Shown here: piece by piece, positions 25,540 through 32,396 of the stretch
Position numbering within the stretch: the first letter of the stretch is position 1
Layout of the letters: the number at the start of each line of letters is the position of its first letter
Assembly: GCA_002449845.1 (NCBI GenBank)
Contig: DJXW01000040.1
Coordinates: forward strand, 1-40,655
From: Prevotella sp. UBA6994
Lineage (GTDB): Bacteria > Bacteroidota > Bacteroidia > Bacteroidales > Bacteroidaceae
Reading direction: 5' to 3'
Length of the DNA: 40,655 bases
The notes under the pieces: generated by a model
What the model was told of the DNA's origin: nothing
Seen by the model: only the letters and a program-made list of their open reading frames with translations
Database searches by the model: none
Made by a program: the position numbers and the translations under genes

Positions 25540-25647
25540 GTATGGAACCAACGGTTTCTGGCATAGTGACCGATGGTTACTTGCATGGTGACCAATGGTT
25601 ACTTGCATAGTGACCAATGGTTACTTGCATAGTGACCAATGATTACT
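25540..25647. repeat. five-copy 22-bp tandem near-palindromic repeat, possible operator array
   Basis: Four copies run end to end at 25561-25582, 25583-25604, 25605-25626 and 25627-25647. A degenerate 21-bp copy sits at 25540-25560. The core GTGACCAATGGTTAC is nearly its own reverse complement (one mismatch around the central A). The 22-bp period places each core on the same face of the helix. It lies 30-140 bp upstream of the regulator's -33 box. It could be a regulator-binding array; it is not a CRISPR because there are no spacers. Confidence 0.7.
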
Positions 25648-25676
25648 CTACTCTCACTTCTTTCTACTAACATCCC

Positions 25677-25706
25677 TTGCTTTTTCCAAATAATTGCGTA
25701 TCTTTG
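25677..25706 (+). promoter_or_regulatory. promoter of the TPR-HTH regulator gene (near-leaderless)
   Basis: CTTG (25676-25679), 19 bp, then TATCTTTG (25699-25706). The ATG follows after only 5 bp, so the transcript would start at or within a base or two of the start codon. A 32-bp block including this promoter and start is repeated exactly at 34371-34402. Confidence 0.6.
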
Positions 25707-25711
25707 CAACC

Positions 25712-27352
25712 ATGAAACATATCCTGTATGTCATATCGGTATTTCTCGTGGCTACGGTGCTTGCCTCTTGCGTTGACAACGAGGCGATGCGCCAGAGGCT
25801 CAGCTACGTGAGCCAGTGCAACCGTGCCGACACGGTGTTCACCGAGGCATGGCTGCCAACTGTAGATTCCTTGGTCAATTATTTCGACCACCACGGCAAT
25901 GCCAACGAAAAGATGATGGCACATTATCTGAAAGGACGCGTTCACCATGACATAGGGGATGCACCGCAGGCCCTTGCGTGTTATCGTGATGCAACGAATG
26001 CAGCTGATACTACCTCCAAGGATTGCGACTTCAAGACTCTAAGTAGAGTTTATGGACAAATGGGAACATTGTTTCTCAGTCAACGAATACCTGAAAAGGG
26101 AAAGGAAGCCTTCTTGATGGCTCGGAAAAATGCCTTTCTTGACAAGGATACACTTTCATCACTCATCTTTTATAGTAGAGTTTCTAATATATATCACATG
26201 GAAAATCTATTAGATTCAGCATTATGGATTTGCCTGTACACTGATAAAGAATTGAAGAAGTTGGGGTATCAAGAGATAGCAGCTTCATATATTTTGACTG
26301 CGTATGATATATACATTCGTCGAGGCGACTTGGTAAAAGCAAAGAAATGCCTCGATGAATATGAGCATTATTCTGGTTATGTAGATAAACATGGAAATGT
26401 GAAAAAAGGGCTTGAAGGTTATTATTATTTCAAGGGAAAGTACAACGAAGAGATAAACCGCTTAGATTCTGCCATTTTTTTCTATCGTAAATTATTGAAT
26501 TATTGTAAGGAAAACAGGGATTTATTAGAATATTCCTTTTCGGGAATGTTGTCTGCATATTCCAAGATAGGATTGGCAGACTCTGTTAAGAAATACGCTG
26601 TTTTATTTGCTGAGGCCAACGACTCCTCTACCATACGCCATTCATCGGAAGAAACCATCAGGATGCTTTCGTTATACAATTATAACGAGAAGCAAATGCT
26701 CGTCGCCCAGAAAACTTTAGAAACAGAAAAGTATAAAATTGTTCTGTATTTTATTATTGGTCTCGGTCTCCTTTCCCTGATAGTGTCAGGCCGAATATGG
26801 AAATTGCATGAACAAAGAAACAGGGAAAAATTATTGAGTTGGAACAAAAAATATTTTGAAACCCTAACTAAATATCAAGACATCAAGAAAGATCTCCAGC
26901 TTTCTTATAAGAACCTTGAGCTGTATAAAGTGGAAAAAGAAAAAGAGATAGAAGAACTTAGAAAATCGTTGTCTATTTTTGTCGAAGATGAAACAAATCC
27001 CGAAGTTTGGAATCTCGAATTAATAATTTCATCCGCTGTCATTGTAAAACGAATGCACAAGTTAGCTTGTAAGGCTAAACAACCTTCCGAAGTCGAATGG
27101 GACGAATTACGACAATTATTACACAAACATTTACCATCTTTTTACCTCTTGATAATGGATGTCAAATATGGTCTATCAAACAATGAGCAAAAAGCAGCTA
27201 TGTTGATAAGACTTCGATTTATTCCTACAGAACTAATGGCTCTTCTTAATCTTTCCAAGCAAAGAATAACTAATATCAGGAGCAACATCAACAACAAAGT
27301 GTTCCATGTTAAAGGAACAAAGGATTTAGATGCGAATTTGATGAGACTGTAG
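25712..27352 (+). CDS. membrane-anchored TPR regulator with C-terminal HTH
   Basis: The 546-residue product starts with a lipoprotein-type signal (VLASC, Cys20). TPR-like helical repeats follow (about 30-330: MMAHYLKGRVHHDIGDAPQA; GYYYFKGKYNEEINRLDSA). A transmembrane helix (about 341-363), a coiled coil (about 364-425) and a C-terminal helix-turn-helix (about 488-525: LSNNEQKAAMLIRLRF then ELMALLNLSKQRITNIRSNI) complete it. This is the Bacteroidetes type of envelope-sensing regulator with an outside TPR sensor and an inside DNA-binding domain. An in-frame TTG at 25694 lies inside the promoter, so ATG 25712 is used. The first ~95 codons are GC-rich and the rest strongly AT-rich, as if mosaic. 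It probably controls the downstream surface-protein genes (inference). Confidence 0.8.
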   Translation: MKHILYVISVFLVATVLASCVDNEAMRQRLSYVSQCNRADTVFTEAWLPTVDSLVNYFDHHGNANEKMMAHYLKGRVHHDIGDAPQALACYRDATNAADTTSKDCDFKTLSRVYGQMGTLFLSQRIPEKGKEAFLMARKNAFLDKDTLSSLIFYSRVSNIYHMENLLDSALWICLYTDKELKKLGYQEIAASYILTAYDIYIRRGDLVKAKKCLDEYEHYSGYVDKHGNVKKGLEGYYYFKGKYNEEINRLDSAIFFYRKLLNYCKENRDLLEYSFSGMLSAYSKIGLADSVKKYAVLFAEANDSSTIRHSSEETIRMLSLYNYNEKQMLVAQKTLETEKYKIVLYFIIGLGLLSLIVSGRIWKLHEQRNREKLLSWNKKYFETLTKYQDIKKDLQLSYKNLELYKVEKEKEIEELRKSLSIFVEDETNPEVWNLELIISSAVIVKRMHKLACKAKQPSEVEWDELRQLLHKHLPSFYLLIMDVKYGLSNNEQKAAMLIRLRFIPTELMALLNLSKQRITNIRSNINNKVFHVKGTKDLDANLMRL

Positions 27353-27369
27353 AAAAAGTTCTCTTTTTC
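27352..27369 (+). terminator. short hairpin after the regulator gene
   Basis: GAAAAAG (27352-27358) pairs with CTTTTTC (27363-27369) around TTCT, starting at the last base of the stop codon. It is A/T-rich and weak and may reduce readthrough into the next gene. Confidence 0.35.
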
Positions 27370-27415
27370 GCATCTGTTTTCATTATAGTTAAGCAACAAG
27401 ACTGATAGTCATGAA

Positions 27416-27455
27416 AAGTGTACAATATGTACTTTGAAAGTGTACTAAGTGTACT
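27416..27455. promoter_or_regulatory. nonamer operator-like repeats upstream of the DUF3244 gene
   Basis: Four copies related to AAGTGTACT occur as two head-to-tail pairs: 27416-27424 with 27425-27433, and 27438-27446 with 27447-27455. The pairs are 22 bp apart, two helical turns. The second pair ends 7 bp before the -33 box, an activator-like position. A related pair is found upstream of the LRR gene at 32284-32303. Confidence 0.6.
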
Positions 27456-27462
27456 ATTTTTT

Positions 27463-27494
27463 CTTGGAAATCATAACTTTAGTTAATATCTTTG
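27463..27494 (+). promoter_or_regulatory. promoter of the DUF3244 gene
   Basis: CTTG (27463-27466), 20 bp, then TATCTTTG (27487-27494). The ATG is 24 bp further on. Confidence 0.7.
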
Positions 27495-27518
27495 CAGCAG
27501 TGATAAAAAAATGAAGTT

Positions 27519-27878
27519 ATGAAAAAGATTAGTTTATTATTTTATTTTATTATTTCTTATGCGATGTCATTTGCCAGCAATGACAACACTTCACTGAATT
27601 TACAAGTAGGTTACATTGACCCATCTGTTACAAGTAATGTTCCAAAGACTCCGATTATTCCTCCCTCCGTCTCTCTCGACGACCACACCTTGTACTTCGA
27701 CACCCCATGTGATAGTTGTACTTTGAACATCGTGGAAGAGAACGATGTGGTGGTTTATACATTGGTGATTCCCACGGGTACTACTTCGTTGGTACTTCCG
27801 TCAACCCTCTCTGGCGATTATACCATCCAAATCATCCGTGGCAACTACCTCTTTTATGGCACGATTATCCTGCCGTAA
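27519..27878 (+). CDS. small secreted DUF3244 protein
   Basis: The 119-residue product has a signal peptide (MKKISLLFYFIISYAMSFA) and a mature beta-sandwich of ~95 residues with PSVSLDDHTLYFDTPCDSC, VEENDVVVYTLVIP and LPSTLSGDYTIQIIRG. This fits DUF3244, a small secreted Bacteroidales domain of unknown role. Two Cys (CDSC) could form a disulfide. It is the first gene after the nonamer-repeat promoter and lies just downstream of the TPR-HTH regulator. A terminator-like hairpin with a U-run follows 35 bp after its stop, so it may be expressed at a higher level than the genes beyond. Confidence 0.8.
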   Translation: MKKISLLFYFIISYAMSFASNDNTSLNLQVGYIDPSVTSNVPKTPIIPPSVSLDDHTLYFDTPCDSCTLNIVEENDVVVYTLVIPTGTTSLVLPSTLSGDYTIQIIRGNYLFYGTIILP

Positions 27879-27888
27879 ATACTTATAA

Positions 27889-27965
27889 ACATTATATAAT
27901 GTCCTGATGAGGATACGTGCCGGCATGGCTTGGTCATATGGAGCTATGGTTAGCACGTATTTTTT
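27889..27965 (+). terminator. intrinsic terminator/attenuator between DUF3244 and beta-helix genes
   Basis: ATACGTGC (27913-27920) pairs with GCACGTAT (27953-27960), extendable by two G-U pairs, with an inner stem CATGGCT/AGCTATG and a six-T run at 27960-27965. Just upstream is a perfect 14-bp palindrome, ACATTATATAATGT (27889-27902), which could form a competing structure. No promoter is visible between it and the beta-helix gene, so downstream genes would depend on readthrough or anti-termination. Confidence 0.65.
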
Positions 27966-28020
27966 GAAAATGAAAAACATCTTTATTAAACTTTTTATTA
28001 ACTATTTAAACAAAGCTATT

Positions 28021-30291
28021 ATGCCTACAAACGTAACATTCACAGACGGATTTAGACAAGCCAACTACTTTGTCAAAGAGTTATATATTGGAAGTAAATG
28101 GAGACAAGACCTCTACCCAAGTCGTATGATTCTGTGGCAAGCCCGGAATCAAAATCATCCCGATGGATTTCTTATCTCCATAGGTTTAGAGTATGAATAT
28201 AATGGTCAAACAGGCATGAAACATGGTTTCTTGTCAGTGGACAACAGTACGACAGGCCCCATTAAGTTTGATTCAAAGGGCATATTCAAAGGAGTTGATT
28301 GCTATATCGTTGTGGATTGGTCAGTATTCTTACTCGATCCAACCTTAACGGACTTGATAAACGGTGAGATATGTTTCGGAGCAGTAGTGGATATGAATCT
28401 TGCCACCAATATAGAAAACTCACCCACCATCAAAAAATATCTCTATGAGCAACGGATGCTCAATCTGGCACCAGAAGACGTTCCACCATGCTATTTCGAT
28501 AGACAGGAATGGACAGCCATCACTTCAAACCATACGGAAGACGTTAATGACTGGGATGATTTCGTACAGGCCGTAACTAACCACAATCCCGTAACAATAA
28601 ACTTGACGAATGATATTGCCATAACTGATGGCAGATTGAGAGACCAAACACAGGGCGTTCCTTTTATTGGGCTGGTTTCATTTGGTTATGGGAAAAAAGT
28701 TGTCATTGAGGGTAATAATCACAAATTTTTCGATTATTCCAACCTCATTACGGGGGCAACGCTGGTAAACGGTAGATACTGTGTTTCTTATCAGAATGAC
28801 GTGACGGGTAAAGAGACATTCATCACTTCTGCAGGAGTGATGCATACATTGGCTAAGAGCAATGTTTACAAGGCACGTGGTTGGATTGTCCCCAATGACA
28901 ATAGTAACACGTATGGTCTTTTGTTGCCCGATGAACTATCCCTTATGAGCCAGAACCCAGAAAACCATGATAATGTATTTGTCTGTTACAGATTGTCGTA
29001 CCATAGATACATGCGCAAGATTACGTATCTTAGCCAAGGAGCGCTATTCTTCGAGGCTGGTGGGAGCGAAGATGGTACCAATGATGAATATTATCGCAAC
29101 ACCTTAACACCTTACACTGACTTTTATCTGGTGAATTATGACGGTGACAATGAGGGAATTGTCATTAAGGGAGGAAATCTATATTATCCCTCTGAATTAG
29201 GAAACATCAGCCAATGCCTTTGGGATAATGTTCTCTACAATCGTAGTACGGCAAGGATTGAGATTAACAAATTGAATGTTGTTGGAGGTTTAAGTAATTG
29301 TATCAGGAACGAGTCAGAAATGCGTCTTTGTGAATGTGATATAGCTAATGAGACGGGGGACGGTATATCCAATTACGGGAATCTATTCGTTGAGGGAAAC
29401 ACGTTCCACGACATCAAAGGTTGCGCTTTGCGTATGGAGATTCTATATTATGATAATAATGGACATGGACCCTATATGGAGGTCACACACAACTCATTCA
29501 GGAACATCGGGCACTATGGCACCAACATGGCTGCCGTATGGAGTTCTGCCAAAGCATATATTGCATACAATGAATTTGTTGACACAAACTATTGTGCTGT
29601 CAGAATAGGAGGGAACGGAAACTTACTCAGCAAGACATGGCGACGAAATCTTGTGGAACATAATTTCATTCACTATACCCCAGAATGGATTACAAAACGG
29701 AAACAGCTCGGTCTGCAAGACTCTGGCGACATCTATGTTGTCGGAAACAATGAAATGGCTATCATTCGCTTTAATAGGATTATTGGTGCAGGAGGATTGG
29801 GAGATTCAAACCCCAAAAGGAAAAACAACGGCATCTATTTGGACTATTGGACATACAACGTACAAGTTTATGGTAATGTAATCACGGGTACAGAAAACTA
29901 CTATGACATTGACTGTCGAGATTGTAGTCTGGAAGAAAGATACAAAATTCCAAATGTTCTGGCAAGCGGGGAATACTCCACTACCAATATCTTTATAGGA
30001 TATAACGTATGCGATGGCTTTGTAAGGATTCAAGAGAACACCGTTGATGTATTGGATACGAGTAACGACTTGGATGATTCAGGATGCAAATTTGTCAATA
30101 ATTTCTCACTCTGCAAGTCTATTGATCCAGAGGTAGAAAATGATGTGGCTACTGGTAATACATACAAAGGGATAGCATTTTGCAAGGACAGCGACGGCAT
30201 CATAACTGACGAGACGGGTATAGTTGCATCGGCAACACTTATCAAATTGATTGATAGTTGCCCTATATTGCCAGAGCTCCCTTCTGATTAA
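28021..30291 (+). CDS. right-handed beta-helix repeat protein
   Basis: The product is ~757 residues from the preferred ATG 28021 (MPTNVTFTDGFRQANYF). Earlier in-frame ATGs at 27907 and 27970 would place the terminator hairpin or a leader-like AT-rich stretch inside the coding region, and neither gives a convincing signal peptide. The first ~150 residues are a beta-rich domain. From about residue 180 the chain shows stacked PbH1-type rungs (LFVEGNTFHDIKGCALRME, MEVTHNSFRNIG, AYIAYNEFVDTNYCAVRIGG, YNVQVYGNVITGTENYY), as in polysaccharide lyases and surface adhesins. No catalytic signature is recognisable. The lack of a signal peptide beside secreted partners is odd. The function may be glycan binding or cleavage (inference). 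Confidence 0.7.
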   Translation: MPTNVTFTDGFRQANYFVKELYIGSKWRQDLYPSRMILWQARNQNHPDGFLISIGLEYEYNGQTGMKHGFLSVDNSTTGPIKFDSKGIFKGVDCYIVVDWSVFLLDPTLTDLINGEICFGAVVDMNLATNIENSPTIKKYLYEQRMLNLAPEDVPPCYFDRQEWTAITSNHTEDVNDWDDFVQAVTNHNPVTINLTNDIAITDGRLRDQTQGVPFIGLVSFGYGKKVVIEGNNHKFFDYSNLITGATLVNGRYCVSYQNDVTGKETFITSAGVMHTLAKSNVYKARGWIVPNDNSNTYGLLLPDELSLMSQNPENHDNVFVCYRLSYHRYMRKITYLSQGALFFEAGGSEDGTNDEYYRNTLTPYTDFYLVNYDGDNEGIVIKGGNLYYPSELGNISQCLWDNVLYNRSTARIEINKLNVVGGLSNCIRNESEMRLCECDIANETGDGISNYGNLFVEGNTFHDIKGCALRMEILYYDNNGHGPYMEVTHNSFRNIGHYGTNMAAVWSSAKAYIAYNEFVDTNYCAVRIGGNGNLLSKTWRRNLVEHNFIHYTPEWITKRKQLGLQDSGDIYVVGNNEMAIIRFNRIIGAGGLGDSNPKRKNNGIYLDYWTYNVQVYGNVITGTENYYDIDCRDCSLEERYKIPNVLASGEYSTTNIFIGYNVCDGFVRIQENTVDVLDTSNDLDDSGCKFVNNFSLCKSIDPEVENDVATGNTYKGIAFCKDSDGIITDETGIVASATLIKLIDSCPILPELPSD

Positions 30292-30328
30292 CATGGGATA
30301 ATATAAGAAAGTTCATACCCTAATAACC

Positions 30329-30793
30329 ATGAGAAGTAAGGAAGACATAAACAGGTTGTTGGATGAATTATTGAAAGCTGTAGATCAAATTTCGATTCTG
30401 TTGAGAACTCTCAAGTCCTATTTTATTATAGAAGAAAACAAAGGACACCAAAAAGAGTTCTTCTGCAGTGATACCTTTGCCTATTTCCAAGCATTTACAA
30501 AGGACGGTTATTATGGCAAATTGCCGACAGACAATGAATGGAATACGTTGGAAGGACTCTTTCGTGTAGCTTTCCCTCGGTATCACCAGTTTATAGCTGT
30601 AGACCATCATCTCACGCGCGACCAGTTACGCCTATGCTTGCTCATGCGCCTGTCATTTTCCCACTACGTAATGGCGCGTATTATGGGCGTGGACAGTAAG
30701 AGGGTGACCAGATTAAAAGCCCAAGTAAATTACCGTCTATTTTCGGAAAGATGTGCAAGAACCCTCGAAAACAACTTAAAACTCTATTATTAA
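30329..30793 (+). CDS. small stand-alone HTH protein resembling the regulator's C-terminus
   Basis: The 154-residue product has a short helical N-terminus (RSKEDINRLLDELLKAVDQI) and a C-terminal region LTRDQLRLCLLMRLSFSHYV then MARIMGVDSKRVTRLKAQVN. This region lines up with the HTH part of the TPR regulator (LSNNEQKAAMLIRLRF, MALLNLSKQRITNIRSN, ending in DxNL/ENNL). It lacks the TPR sensor, membrane helix and lipoprotein signal. It could compete for the same DNA sites, dimerise with the regulator or act as a cytoplasmic output partner. It sits 37 bp after the beta-helix gene and 49 bp before the CotH gene with no promoter visible, so it is probably in the same operon. Confidence 0.65.
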   Translation: MRSKEDINRLLDELLKAVDQISILLRTLKSYFIIEENKGHQKEFFCSDTFAYFQAFTKDGYYGKLPTDNEWNTLEGLFRVAFPRYHQFIAVDHHLTRDQLRLCLLMRLSFSHYVMARIMGVDSKRVTRLKAQVNYRLFSERCARTLENNLKLYY

Positions 30794-30842
30794 TGAAAGG
30801 CAAAAATGTAACAAATTGTAATTATGTAAGCGAGTAAAGAAC

Positions 30843-32228
30843 ATGAAAGGATTTTTAGCCATTATAGCATTAGCATCTACTTGTTTAGTACAAGCGCAAA
30901 CGGTATCAATTGAGACTTTACAAAAGATTGGCTTGCCCATCGTAATAGTAGAAACCATTGACGCAGAAGAACCTACATGCGAATATCTCACCATTGAAGA
31001 TGGATTTCCAGGCAATTCCATTCGCAACGCTACCAAAGTGCCTGGCAGAGTTTACGTGATTGAAGGAAAAGACACCATCTACGATAGTGGGAACTACGAA
31101 AAAGGCATTAGTGGAATGACCATCAAGATACGGGGTAACAACAGTGCTTTTCATGCAAAAAAGCCTTACAAGATCAAGCTACAAAAGAAAGCCGACATGC
31201 TCGGTGAAGATGATAAATACAAAGACAAAGACTGGGTTTTGTTGAAGGAGAGGAATACTTCTTTAAACTTGATGGTAGGGTTGAAAGTCAATGAATTGGT
31301 AGGACTGCAATGGACTCCGAGATTTCGTTTCGTCAACTTGCTTTTCAATGGCGATTATCGAGGTGTGTATATGCTCTGTGAATCCGTAGATCGCAACACC
31401 GACTGCCGCCTCAACGTCAACAAGGAGGGCTTCATCTTTGAGTTTGACCCATATTGGTGGAACGAGGACCTGTGGTTTAAGAGCAACGTTACCAATAGAA
31501 GATACACCTTTAAATATCCCGATGCTGAAGATGTTACCACAGAGCAATTAGACTATCTCATCGATTTCATGACAAAGGTGGATTATTCATCATACAACGG
31601 TACATACGAACAGTACATCGACATGGAATCATTTGCATCATGGATATTAGGACACGACATACTCGGTACATACGATTGGTACGGCTCCAACATCTATATG
31701 ACAAAGAAAGACACGTTAGATTCCAAACTGATGATGGCAAACATGTGGGACTTCGACACCATAGAGATGACACTCGACACGTTTTCTCGCGTTCACATAT
31801 ATGAAGGCGGATTCTATCCTCCTATATTGTTACGTAGCAAGAACCAAGCTTTTACAAACGCTTATCTTGCTCGTTGGGAAGAGCTCAATCCAAAGTTATT
31901 CGATGAAATGGAAAGTTTTCTGAATGATTTTGCCCAATCCGACATTGCCGAGGCATTAGAAAAGTCAATTTTTTGGGATGAAAGAAGATGGAACACGAGT
32001 GGACCTGCAATCGCAGATGTTATAGCCACAAACCTCGAATGGTTCAGGACACGTCAGAAATGGCTTGAAAAAGCCATTCCAAATGAGAGTGTCTTATTGG
32101 GGATTCCTCATAATTACTTGGAGCATGAATCAAACCATCAAAAGTACTACAATCTTAATGGTCAACGTGTTTCAGAAAACGCCAAAGGCATAATCATTAC
32201 CAAGGGTTTCAAGTATATCAATAGATAA
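30843..32228 (+). CDS. secreted CotH-kinase-like protein
   Basis: The 461-residue product has a signal peptide (MKGFLAIIALASTCLVQA). It also has the CotH signature: GMTIKIRGNNSAFHAKKPYK then IKLQKK (about 91-116), KDWVLLKERNTSLNLMVG (about 129-146), LLFNGDYRGVYMLCESVD (about 166-183) and the acidic NMWDFDTIE (about 300-308), corresponding to the metal-binding D-x-D region. CotH proteins are atypical kinases that phosphorylate spore-coat proteins in Bacillus; secreted bacterial homologues mostly lack known substrates. The C-terminus (YYNLNGQRVSENAKGIIIT, then KYINR) resembles the tail of the LRR proteins. It is encoded between the HTH and LRR genes, whose products may be partners or substrates (inference). 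Confidence 0.85.
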   Translation: MKGFLAIIALASTCLVQAQTVSIETLQKIGLPIVIVETIDAEEPTCEYLTIEDGFPGNSIRNATKVPGRVYVIEGKDTIYDSGNYEKGISGMTIKIRGNNSAFHAKKPYKIKLQKKADMLGEDDKYKDKDWVLLKERNTSLNLMVGLKVNELVGLQWTPRFRFVNLLFNGDYRGVYMLCESVDRNTDCRLNVNKEGFIFEFDPYWWNEDLWFKSNVTNRRYTFKYPDAEDVTTEQLDYLIDFMTKVDYSSYNGTYEQYIDMESFASWILGHDILGTYDWYGSNIYMTKKDTLDSKLMMANMWDFDTIEMTLDTFSRVHIYEGGFYPPILLRSKNQAFTNAYLARWEELNPKLFDEMESFLNDFAQSDIAEALEKSIFWDERRWNTSGPAIADVIATNLEWFRTRQKWLEKAIPNESVLLGIPHNYLEHESNHQKYYNLNGQRVSENAKGIIITKGFKYINR

Positions 32229-32283
32229 AGACTCCATAGGAAACTACCTAAAAACTATTAATGAAGAACGATAATGACAAAAA

Positions 32284-32303
32284 AAGTGTAGTCAAAATGT
32301 AGT
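32284..32303. promoter_or_regulatory. nonamer-type operator pair upstream of the LRR gene
   Basis: AAGTGTAGT (32284-32292) and AAATGTAGT (32295-32303) resemble the AAGTGTACT nonamers at 27416-27455. They end 18 bp before the -33 box of the LRR promoter. The spacing inside the pair is 11 bp rather than 9. Confidence 0.45.
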
Positions 32304-32321
32304 TTATTATTTAACGAAATA

Positions 32322-32353
32322 TTTGGATGAAAACAACAATAGATGTATATTTG
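32322..32353 (+). promoter_or_regulatory. promoter of the LRR protein gene
   Basis: TTTG (32322-32325), 20 bp, then TATATTTG (32346-32353), a perfect Bacteroidetes promoter 43 bp before the ATG at 32397. Confidence 0.75.
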
Positions 32354-32396
32354 CAGTGTAATAACTATTTATTATTAACTTTAAACATGTAAAGTG

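Larger units (their letters stand above)
25363..25711. other. 349-bp divergent intergenic region with repeat array
   Basis: No gene is visible. It holds the minus-strand -7 box of the phosphatase gene (25409-25416), the five-copy 22-bp repeat array (25540-25647) and the plus-strand promoter of the TPR-HTH regulator (25677-25706). Confidence 0.6.

Noticed and set aside
25561..25647. CRISPR array
   Set aside because: The units are directly adjacent with no spacers and no cas genes are in the window; it is a simple tandem repeat.
27903..27970. Hammerhead-ribozyme-like core: CTGATGAG followed by a stem and then GAAA
   Set aside because: Three unpaired Us separate the stem from GAAA, the base closing stem I would be an A-C mismatch, and no stem III pairing with a valid cleavage triplet can be formed. 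It is better explained as a terminator.
27907..28020. Longer N-terminus for the beta-helix protein
   Set aside because: The extension would translate the terminator hairpin and an A/T-rich leader, and it has no good signal peptide.
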